DNA of 64,000 nucleotides from [Phialemoniopsis] sp. UDSM-2020 (lineage: Eukaryota > Ascomycota > Sordariomycetes > Thyridiales > Thyridiaceae), in the NCBI GenBank assembly GCA_018873225.1, contig JAEILZ010000006.1, forward strand, positions 2,790,001-2,854,000, in the 5' to 3' direction. A program made the position numbers and the translations under genes. The notes under the pieces were generated by a model, which searched no databases, was not told where the DNA came from, and saw only the letters and a list, made by a program, of their open reading frames with translations. Positions 56,568 through 64,000 of the stretch are shown here, in pieces. Positions within the stretch are counted from its first letter, which is position 1; the number at the start of each line of letters is the position of its first letter.

Positions 56568-57626
56568 TTACAGCTTGAGAACCTCCTGCACAGCCTTGAG
56601 GACTTGCCCGTGCACGGCCGCGGGCGCCGCAACGACGCCCTTGTTCTCCGCTAGAGTGCGGCCCTTGCTAAAGTCCAAGCGCCTGCCCAGTGTATCCGTG
56701 ACCTGACCGCCCGCTTCCCTGACGATGAGGTCGCCCGCTGCGTGGTCCCAGATCTTCTCCTGGTAGGTCTTTGATGTGGGCAGGCGCAGGTAGATGTCGC
56801 CAGCGCCGCGGGCGATGGAGCCGTACTTGGCCTGTGAGTCCATGCGCACGCTGGGGTTGGTGATGGACAGCTTCTGAGCGATCTGCGCCGAGTCGCCCTG
56901 GTTCGAGTGGCCCGACTCGACGCTCTCGCAGAACGTGGCCTTGGACATCTCTTGGATGGGCCGCATGCCGATGGGCTTGCTCGCGTTGAGCGCGCCCGTG
57001 CTTAGCGGTCTGCTGGAGGCGCCCTGGCCAAGGACGGCTGAGAAGAGCACGCCCTTACCCTCGTCGGTCTGGCCGGCGCCCATGTCGGCCGTCAGCGGCG
57101 CGGCGTCGTCGACGGGCAGGTTCGGGCAGCCGAGCACGCCGACCTTGACATCGCCGTCGACCATGAGGCCGAGGCACACGGCGTACTGCCCGCCGCGCAG
57201 GAAGCCCTTGGTGCCGTCGATGGGGTCGATGGCCCATATCCTGCCCTTGGCGCCGCCCTGGCTCTTGCCCATGTCGAGGATGTCGAGCATGGCGTCCTTG
57301 TCCTTGACGGCGCCTCCAAGCAGCTGCTCGGACGCGGCGTCGTCGAGCTTGGTGGCCTTGACCAGGTCCCAAATGGTGTCCTGAAGAGCGGCATCGCCGC
57401 GCAGACGGTCGGCCTCCTCCTCGGCCACGATCTCGTCGCCGGGGAAGTTGGCCTTGAGGGCGCTGATGATGAGAGCCTGGGCGCCAAAGTCGCCAATGGT
57501 GACGGGGGACTTGTCGTCCTTGGAGACGGTGCCCTTGGCCTTCTCGTGGAAGACGCGCTTGGTGAGGATGGCGGCCCGTTGGACGGCGAGCTGCGCGACC
57601 TCGAGCTCCTTGGCGTATAGAGACAT
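56568..57626 (-). CDS. met22: 3'(2'),5'-bisphosphate nucleotidase, HAL2/MET22 (352 aa; possible 413-aa long form from 57809)
   Basis: The protein starting at ATG 57626 (MSLYAKELEVAQLAVQRAA) has the layout of the yeast enzyme. Metal-site motifs of the inositol-monophosphatase superfamily are present: DDKSPVTIGDFGAQ, AEEEAD, WAIDPIDGTKGFLRGG (D134 and D137) and WDHAAGDLIVREAGG. The enzyme removes the 3' phosphate from PAP and PAPS, keeping sulphate assimilation going and preventing PAP from blocking exoribonucleases; it is Mg-dependent and inhibited by Na and Li. The same frame is open upstream to ATG 57809, adding 61 residues with a strong membrane segment (LLTILVSLAVVTLAFFLS). Which start is used cannot be decided by eye, so the conserved one is annotated. 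It is divergent from the C3HC zinc-finger gene. Confidence 0.93.
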   Translation of the reverse strand: MSLYAKELEVAQLAVQRAAILTKRVFHEKAKGTVSKDDKSPVTIGDFGAQALIISALKANFPGDEIVAEEEADRLRGDAALQDTIWDLVKATKLDDAASEQLLGGAVKDKDAMLDILDMGKSQGGAKGRIWAIDPIDGTKGFLRGGQYAVCLGLMVDGDVKVGVLGCPNLPVDDAAPLTADMGAGQTDEGKGVLFSAVLGQGASSRPLSTGALNASKPIGMRPIQEMSKATFCESVESGHSNQGDSAQIAQKLSITNPSVRMDSQAKYGSIARGAGDIYLRLPTSKTYQEKIWDHAAGDLIVREAGGQVTDTLGRRLDFSKGRTLAENKGVVAAPAAVHGQVLKAVQEVLKL

Positions 57627-57809
57627 GGTGGCGGCTAATGTGGAGGATGAGGGGCGATGAAAGCCGAGGTGCTGAGTGAGGAGAGAGAGACGACCAGAAG
57701 TTCGGGATAGGAAGAAAGCCAGTGTCACAACGGCGAGAGAGACTAGGATGGTGAGAAGAGAACCGGTGGCCTTTGATGTGGAGGACTTTTGAAGTTTAGC
57801 CGGCCGCAT

Positions 57810-58489
57810 ACGCCTTGACGGGTGTATACGTGGGTGACGACGGATAGGAATAGCGGGAACACGTCTAGAACTATCTCTGTTCTAGAGAGAAGGGTAGAAT
57901 ATGAACGTCTAGAATCGAATTGACTCTGTAGATGTAACAATTGAGTCCCGTACGTAAGATATGTCTAACCAGAGAGCTATTCAGGATTGACCCCTCCAAT
58001 GTGAAGGATCGGATTGTGAGTGAGCCTTTAGCTACCCCGCTAGTGAATGCCGTCTGCAAGCGGCTCTTTTTTGCACCCACCACGAGACGAGCTTCAACGT
58101 TTTAGCGCCTGAAATGCGTGGACTGCATCCCCTGTAACTTTTTGGTCTCCACTGCCGTTGTCATGGCCGGCTAGCGTCTTTGTTGACTCTGGAGCTTGAC
58201 CCTTTGCAAGCAAGCAAGCCGTTATTCCTTCCTCAAAGAAGAACTGTCGAGCATCGTCAAAGCAAAATAACTGGGATTCCGATCTGTCGCCTCTCTCGAA
58301 CCTACTGTGATTTTGAAAGCACACAAATTACCCGCCGAAAGCCCTGTCAGTCGGTCGATGCACGCGACAGGCGTCAAATACATTCCGTTGGGCTGCTGAT
58401 CACGCAGAGTCGCATTTTGGTACGGCAAAATTCGAGACAACAATAATCAGCCAGTCAGCTGGGCATCCAGGCTCGAGGATTCCAGCACC
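57810..58489. other. Divergent promoter region of HAL2/MET22 and the C3HC gene
   Basis: This 680-base stretch separates two genes transcribed away from each other. It is AT-richer than the flanking coding DNA. No other gene was seen. Confidence 0.5.
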
Positions 58490-60094
58490 ATGAATGCCAC
58501 GAAGCGCAAGTTCAATGCCCTCCTCCAGGGCATCGGAAGCCGCCCGACCAGCACGGTCTCTACATCCGACAGCAACGAGGGTAGCCGACCTATTGCCACG
58601 AGCGACAACACCACCACCGCGGGTCTGGCCAGACTGTCGGACAGCGCTAGCAACATGCGGGCCTCCCAGCAGCCGGCGCGCCCGCCAACCAACTCCTCCG
58701 TGGCCGACCAGCTCGACTTCCTCAGCAAGCGCCGGCGCATCGGCCAGCCTGCCTCGACGCCGTCTGCGAGCGGCGGCAGTAGCACGGCGACGAGGATATC
58801 CAATGTTGTGCTGCGCAAGTGGAGTGGTGCGCACGGCAAGGACGCTGCCAACACGAACGCGCCACCGCCGAGGTACTGTCCCGGCGACCGGGAGCAGCTG
58901 ATCAAGAGGCTGGCAACGTTTCAGGAGCTGACGGACTGGACGCCCAAACCCGACCGCATCAACGAGATTGAGTGGGCCAAGTATGGGTGGGTATGTCAGG
59001 GCAAGGAGCGCCTGCGGTGCACGCTGTGCAGCAAGGAGGTCGTGGTAAAGCTCACCAAGACGGACGGGGACGGAAGGGAGTCGTCGGTGGTCTCGTCCTC
59101 GGAGGTCGAGGACGCCCTAGTCGAGAAATACGTCGAGTTGATGGTATCCTCCCACCAGGAGGACTGCTTGTGGCGCAAAAAGGGCTGCGATGACACACTC
59201 CTGCGACTTCCTCTGGCCAACCCACGCACAGCACAAGAGGGTCTACGTCAAAGATACGACGAGCTTTGCGCGCGCAAGGACTTTCTACCCTACGAGTTCA
59301 ACCTCAAACTACCAGACGGCTTCGATCTAGACGCCATCCTGAAGAACCTACCGCAAAACTTCTTCACAGAACCGCCACCACCGAGTACTACTAGCACAAC
59401 AACCGCCCACCCCAACCGCCCGGCCCTCGCCCTGGCCGCACTAGGCTGGCAGGGCCTTACGAACCCCAAGATCGGCCCCGTCCCCAACTCAGCCTCGTGC
59501 CACTCGTGCCTGCGCCGCCTCGGCCTATGGATGTTCAAAAGCAAAGAGGTCGACCCGGAGACTAACGCCGTCCTCGTGCCCGCGCTCATGGACCACCTCG
59601 ACCCAGTGCGCGAGCACCGCCCCTTCTGCCCCTGGCGCAATGGTCTCGTCCAGCGCAACCCGGGCTCCGGCGCCAAGAAGCCGTCGCGCGCCCGCGCATC
59701 GGCCACCGAGACCGCAGACAGGCCTGCCTGGGAGGTGCTGGCCCAGGTGCTCAGGAACGACGCGTACCTGCGCAACCGCACGAGCGTCGCCACGGTGGCG
59801 TCATTGTCCAGGCAACAGCTCGACGGCGGACCGCTGAGCGCACCCGCCGAGTCGGGCGGCCAGATGCAGCCGCCTGCCACGCCGACATCAACGCGGTACG
59901 GCGGCGGCGACGACGATGTTGAGGTAGAGGACGAGGCGGTACGAGCAGCCAAGGACAAGGAGCGGTGGGCGCGCCTGCGCAAGGTCAAGAGCCTGTTCAA
60001 CACCAAGAGCAGCAAGAAGCTGCATCGGGCGACGAGCAGGCCTGGCACGGGGCACTCTACGCTGCATCAACCTGAGGGAGGTGGATCGAAGTGA
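58490..60094 (+). CDS. rsm1: C3HC zinc-finger protein, Rsm1/NIPA-like (534 aa)
   Basis: This is a single exon. A Ser/Thr-rich start with a basic SKRRRIG stretch leads into the C3HC zinc finger: RYCPGDREQLIKRLATF, a tryptophan block (DWTPKP, EWAKYGWVC), CTLC with C177 and C180, and H222-x3-C226 in SSHQEDC, the expected zinc ligands. The second, Rsm1-type half includes LALAALGWQG, SCHSCLRRLGLW and DPVREHRPFCPWRNG, with further Cys/His pairs like a BIR-type fold. In fission yeast Rsm1 is involved in poly(A) mRNA export and human NIPA is an F-box-like adaptor; the fungal role is not settled. The tail (KERWARLRKVKSLFNTKSSK) is basic and shared with filamentous relatives, to my recollection. It is convergent with the copper ATPase. 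Confidence 0.88.
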   Translation: MNATKRKFNALLQGIGSRPTSTVSTSDSNEGSRPIATSDNTTTAGLARLSDSASNMRASQQPARPPTNSSVADQLDFLSKRRRIGQPASTPSASGGSSTATRISNVVLRKWSGAHGKDAANTNAPPPRYCPGDREQLIKRLATFQELTDWTPKPDRINEIEWAKYGWVCQGKERLRCTLCSKEVVVKLTKTDGDGRESSVVSSSEVEDALVEKYVELMVSSHQEDCLWRKKGCDDTLLRLPLANPRTAQEGLRQRYDELCARKDFLPYEFNLKLPDGFDLDAILKNLPQNFFTEPPPPSTTSTTTAHPNRPALALAALGWQGLTNPKIGPVPNSASCHSCLRRLGLWMFKSKEVDPETNAVLVPALMDHLDPVREHRPFCPWRNGLVQRNPGSGAKKPSRARASATETADRPAWEVLAQVLRNDAYLRNRTSVATVASLSRQQLDGGPLSAPAESGGQMQPPATPTSTRYGGGDDDVEVEDEAVRAAKDKERWARLRKVKSLFNTKSSKKLHRATSRPGTGHSTLHQPEGGGSK

Positions 60095-60763
60095 GAGGGT
60101 GTTCAATGATTAGAGTTCGTGGTCGATCTTTGTTATGGGAAACCGCAAGACGCCTGGGGTATCGTGTCACATTACATTTCATGGTTATTTGCCAGCGTAA
60201 AGAGCTTTGTACATGGCGTTTGTATTTATTTTGCTCTTCAAAAGGGGAACTAGGGGCTGTCCTTCATCATGTTCTTCCGTTTGGTACTGGGATGGAGAGA
60301 TAATTAGACTTGTGCACAAGCATTGAAAGATGGACGGGTTAAGATGCTCAAGGGTATCTAAGGCTAGGAAATGGGAGGTAGAAGAAGCAGAACGTGCTGG
60401 TTATCCCTTAACAGAGACCTGTGTGACATTATAACATGCTTCTCATATCCGTGGTATCCAGCGCGATCCCAGTCGTCCCATTAGGAGCACCAGACTTAAT
60501 AAACACACCACCCACATCCAGACTGGGGGCGCACCACATTTCCCCATCAAGCTAACAACCAAGACCATAGCTGCATAACTGCTCAAACTTGCTCACCAAC
60601 AACAACCTCACCAGTCATTCTAGCGCCCCTTTCATGCATACCCAAAACGAATGGTTCAAAGAATATTAAAAACCGACTCTCCTCATACTCTTTATACTCT
60701 TGCTTTCATCTACAGCAAAACAGAATCCCGCTACTATCCTATCTTCGACATCAACACTTCCTC
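60095..60763. other. Intergenic region between convergent genes
   Basis: It holds the 3' flanks of the C3HC gene and the copper ATPase gene. No gene was seen. Confidence 0.5.
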
Positions 60764-63700
60764 TCATACAGCAATAACCTTCTCCCTGAACCCCAACCCA
60801 GGGATCCGGCTCCGCAGCAAAAGACTACTGAGCACGACGCTGATGCTGCTCAGCGCCATGGCCAGGCTCGCCCACACCGGGTCGAGCCGGACGTGCTCGC
60901 CGCTCTTGGTCGTGACCGGGTAGAGCGCGCCGGCCGCCACGGGCACCGCGACGAGGTTATACACGAGCGCCCAGCCGAAATTGAACTTGATGCGGCGGAA
61001 CACGGCCCGTCCCAGATCGAGCAGCGTGACGACGGCGCGCAGGTCCGACTTGACGAGCACGAAATCGGCGCTCGAGATGGCCACGTCGGACCCGGAGCCG
61101 ATGGCGATGCCAATGTCGGCCTGCGTCAGCGCCGGCGAGTCGTTGATGCCGTCGCCGACCATGGCGACGGTGGCGCGGCGCGCCGTCGACTCGGCCGCGC
61201 CCCCGGACGTCCGCGCGTGCAGGCTTGCCTGCAGGTGCTTGACCTTGGCCGCCTTCTCGGTGGGGAGGACCTCGGCGATGACGTTGTCCGGGTCGATGCC
61301 GAGCTGGAGGGCGACGGCGCGGGCGGTCACGGCGTTGTCGCCCGAGAGCATGTAGACGCGCGTGCCTCGGGAGCGCAGGGCGGAGATGATGGGCCCGGCC
61401 TCGGGGCGGATGGGATCGGAGATGGATAGGGCGGCGGCGAGTGTCCACGCGCTCGGGTCTGGGGAGCAGGGTTTGATGGCGACGAGGGCGACGGATTTGG
61501 CCTCTTGCTTCCACTGGTGCAAGCTAGCCGAAGTGGAAGCAGGAATGGCAATGGCAAAGTCTGTCATCAAAGCCTCGCTGCCGACAATGATCCCACAACT
61601 CACGTCTTGGGGAGCACGGTATATGGCTTTGATGCCCCTTCCCGGGATTTCTTCGACATCCTCAACACGGCCGTCTGTAGTGGGCTGCCTGGAAGCGCAG
61701 AAAGACACAATTGCCTTTGCAATCGGGTGGCTGCTGTTCTCCTCGACTCCTTTCAGAGCGGCTAGCATCTGGCCAGTTCGCCTCTCGTCAACATCTTGCT
61801 CGGGGAACAACTCGGCATCTGTGATACTTGGCTCGCCGCCCATGGTCAGGGTTCCCGTCTTGTCGAAGACAATGCAGTCGATCCGGCTGGACTTCTCGAA
61901 AGCCTCGCCGCCACCCTTGGCAAGGATGCCGTAATGAGCCGCCATCCCACCGCCGATGAAAATTGCCGTCGGCGCGGCGAGACCAAGACCACAGGGGCAG
62001 GCAACCACGAACACGGCGATAGCAAACTGGAGGCTAAACGCGACCCAACCGCCCGAGGTTACATCCAGGAAATGGCCGGGGATTCGACCAGTGAAGCCCA
62101 GAGACATCCAAATGATCCACGTGCTGATGGCGACGAGGGTGACCATCGGTACGAAGTACGACGTTAACAGATCGGCGATGCGCTCAATAGGCGCGCGCTT
62201 GGTCTGGCCTTCACGGACCACAGCGACGATCTGGTCGAGCATGGAGCTGCCGGAAGGCCCTGTGATCTTGACCAGAATCGCAGCATTCTTGTTCACTGTG
62301 CCGGCAAACACCTCGTCTCCCTGTCTTTTCTTGACGGGACGTGATTCGCCAGTCAAGCTGGACTCGTCAAAAGTGGTCTCACCTTGCACAACCGTGCCGT
62401 CTGCGGGTGGCGAGGAGCCATGTGGCACACGCACCGTGTCGCCAAAGTCCAGCAAGTCGGCCTGAATGATCTTGTCTTTGGTCATTTTCTCGTCGTTTGT
62501 TTCGACCAGGGTTGCCGTTGTCGGCCGCAGCTTGCCTAGCATCTCCACCGCATCACCAGTGCGTGATTTGCTGTATGCTTCGATCAGCCGGCCCAGTAGC
62601 AGGAAGAATGTCAAGAAGACCACAGAGTCGAAGTAGAAATTTGAGTTGCTGACCGACTCAGGACGGTACACAGCTGCTGCAATCATCTGGCTTACGCTGC
62701 TGATGTATGCAATTGTTGTTCCCAGACTCATGAGCGTGTTCATGCTGCCGAAGCGGTAGAAGCGCTGCAGGATCGGGGTACGACTTCCAGGACGCCACAG
62801 GGTCAGAAGCTCCTTGACAGCTCGGCGGTGGAAGACGTCTGCACCAAAGAGGTACACAGGAGTCGCCATGATGAAGAGAGCAATTTGCGCTCGGCTAATC
62901 CCAGATGTCCATGGTCGCATGAGAAAGTGTTTCTCCATGTTCTTGTCCGAAACAAGGGACATGTAGGCGATTCCGATGACAAAGGTGGGAATGCAGGTTA
63001 GTCCTGCGAAGATGACACGATAGAGGATCTGTCGTTGATGTCTCGCATGTATCTGCTTGGATCGCTCCTCCAGAGTTGGTGGGTGATATATGGATGCCCT
63101 GAATGCTGGGTCGCTGGCCTCAATGGCGGCGAGGATACGGCGCACGGTGAAGATTGGCGCCTCTGGGACATATCTGACCTTGATGACGGGCTTCTGAACA
63201 GTGGGTTTGTTGAGAATGTCCAGTGACCGCTGGAAGCCACGTAGGCTGTTGACGACCCTTCCTGGACAGTGCTCACAGTAGACGCCGTCGATTTTGATCT
63301 CTACTGTGCGATCCTGGCCCTTCGGTGTTTCTTGCTCGACGCTGACAACGCTATCGATTGTTGCTTCGTATCCCAGGTCCTCGATGATCTCGACCACCTT
63401 CTCCGTGTTATTCTTGTCGGTGAACTCGACCGTGGCGCTGTTCGATAAGAGGTTCACGACAACTTTGGAGATCCAGTTCTGCTTCTTCAGCTCATCGGTG
63501 ATGGCATTGACGCAGACTGCACACGTCATGCCCCCTACTGCTAGACTTGCCCTCCATGTTGGCTCGGTCGCTGGTACAGATATGGATGGCACTTCGGTAT
63601 CGGCAGTCGAAAAGGATTTGACGGATTTGAGAGTCGACATAGATGCTGTTACTCCGGACTTCTCCAAACGCTGCGTACTTGGGCTGGTGAACGTCAGGGG

Positions 63701-64000
63701 TATCTCGGCCAACATGTCATCCTTCTCATCATCGCAACAGGCCTGCACCCCGCCATTTGCCTTCATGCGACACTGCTCGCAGTTCTCGAGATGCGATCTG
63801 ACCTGCGTCGACTTCATGGCGCTCGGCTTGGTGTATCTGGGGTTGCTCATCCAGCGTGGCAAGAGCGGGCGAGGAGACAGGCTTTTATCCTGCCTGCTGG
63901 ACTCGCCGTTGATGTTGATTCCTGGCTCGAAGTCGAGTCCCGCCAGATCTTCGGCGACCTCAGCTGAGGAGTTGACCGCGCAAACCTCAAAACCTGCGTC
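60764..64000 (-). CDS. Copper-transporting P1B-type ATPase, C-terminal 1078 residues (cut by window edge)
   Basis: The frame is open from base 64000 to the stop at 60764. The first visible residues (DAGFEVCAVNS) look like the end of a heavy-metal-associated (HMA) domain, so at least one more HMA lies outside. Then come a Cys-rich patch (ENCEQC, ACCDD), an HMA with GMTCAVC (Cys codons at 63513-63524) and a degenerate HMA with CEHC (63266-63277). The membrane core has the copper-site CPC motif (61991-61999), DKTGT with the phosphorylated Asp at 61862-61864, TGES, GDGINDSPAL, and downstream YN and MALSS motifs in the last two helices. These define a P1B-1 enzyme exporting Cu(I) with ATP. It may be of the CCC2 (Golgi supply) or CRP1/CrpA (plasma-membrane detoxification) kind; the Cys-rich spacer favours CrpA, as an inference. 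Confidence 0.93.
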   Translation of the reverse strand, partial: DAGFEVCAVNSSAEVAEDLAGLDFEPGININGESSRQDKSLSPRPLLPRWMSNPRYTKPSAMKSTQVRSHLENCEQCRMKANGGVQACCDDEKDDMLAEIPLTFTSPSTQRLEKSGVTASMSTLKSVKSFSTADTEVPSISVPATEPTWRASLAVGGMTCAVCVNAITDELKKQNWISKVVVNLLSNSATVEFTDKNNTEKVVEIIEDLGYEATIDSVVSVEQETPKGQDRTVEIKIDGVYCEHCPGRVVNSLRGFQRSLDILNKPTVQKPVIKVRYVPEAPIFTVRRILAAIEASDPAFRASIYHPPTLEERSKQIHARHQRQILYRVIFAGLTCIPTFVIGIAYMSLVSDKNMEKHFLMRPWTSGISRAQIALFIMATPVYLFGADVFHRRAVKELLTLWRPGSRTPILQRFYRFGSMNTLMSLGTTIAYISSVSQMIAAAVYRPESVSNSNFYFDSVVFLTFFLLLGRLIEAYSKSRTGDAVEMLGKLRPTTATLVETNDEKMTKDKIIQADLLDFGDTVRVPHGSSPPADGTVVQGETTFDESSLTGESRPVKKRQGDEVFAGTVNKNAAILVKITGPSGSSMLDQIVAVVREGQTKRAPIERIADLLTSYFVPMVTLVAISTWIIWMSLGFTGRIPGHFLDVTSGGWVAFSLQFAIAVFVVACPCGLGLAAPTAIFIGGGMAAHYGILAKGGGEAFEKSSRIDCIVFDKTGTLTMGGEPSITDAELFPEQDVDERRTGQMLAALKGVEENSSHPIAKAIVSFCASRQPTTDGRVEDVEEIPGRGIKAIYRAPQDVSCGIIVGSEALMTDFAIAIPASTSASLHQWKQEAKSVALVAIKPCSPDPSAWTLAAALSISDPIRPEAGPIISALRSRGTRVYMLSGDNAVTARAVALQLGIDPDNVIAEVLPTEKAAKVKHLQASLHARTSGGAAESTARRATVAMVGDGINDSPALTQADIGIAIGSGSDVAISSADFVLVKSDLRAVVTLLDLGRAVFRRIKFNFGWALVYNLVAVPVAAGALYPVTTKSGEHVRLDPVWASLAMALSSISVVLSSLLLRSRIPGLGFREKVIAV

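Overview
The window is nuclear DNA of a filamentous ascomycete (Pezizomycotina, most likely a Sordariomycete). The grounds are short introns of about 49-152 nt with GTRNGT-type donors and YAG acceptors, a Zn2Cys6 regulator, a copper-fist regulator, a fungal hybrid phytochrome, a KAR5/Tht1 karyogamy protein and GC-rich coding sequence. Genes are read on both strands and are separated by unusually roomy intergenic DNA. I saw no transposon, tRNA, rRNA, CRISPR array or RIP-like AT-rich block. Species cannot be given from this sequence alone.

Layout, left to right: the N-terminal end of a RAD4/XPC-like repair protein (cut by the left edge, minus); a small Cys-rich protein (minus); a full-size ABCA-type ABC transporter (plus, 4005-8972); a SET-domain protein (plus); an RGT1-like Zn2Cys6 regulator (minus, four exons, with a 7-residue tandem repeat); a PanE/ApbA-family ketopantoate reductase (minus, three exons); a 7.8 kb stretch without recognisable genes; a copper-fist regulator (plus, three exons); a 4.7 kb stretch without genes; a phytochrome hybrid histidine kinase (plus, two exons, 1463 aa); a small Ala/Pro-rich protein (plus, four exons); a PP2A activator PTPA/RRD (minus, two exons); a 91-aa Gly/Thr/Val-repeat protein (plus); a 1298-aa coiled-coil protein (minus, three exons); an acidic AT-hook/SANT-like protein (minus); a GCN4-like bZIP (minus, probably two exons); KAR5 (minus, five exons); mitochondrial ribosomal protein uL6m (plus, three exons); a HAL2/MET22 bisphosphate nucleotidase (minus); a C3HC zinc-finger Rsm1/NIPA-like protein (plus); and the C-terminal 1079 codons of a copper P1B-ATPase (minus, cut by the right edge).

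The genes do not form an operon or an obvious biosynthetic cluster. Themes that recur are environmental sensing and regulation (phytochrome, copper fist, RGT1-like, bZIP, PTPA) and copper handling (a copper-fist regulator and a copper ATPase about 35 kb apart). Exon structures were worked out by eye from splice signals and reading phase; every joined model given here is in frame, but none is backed by transcripts.
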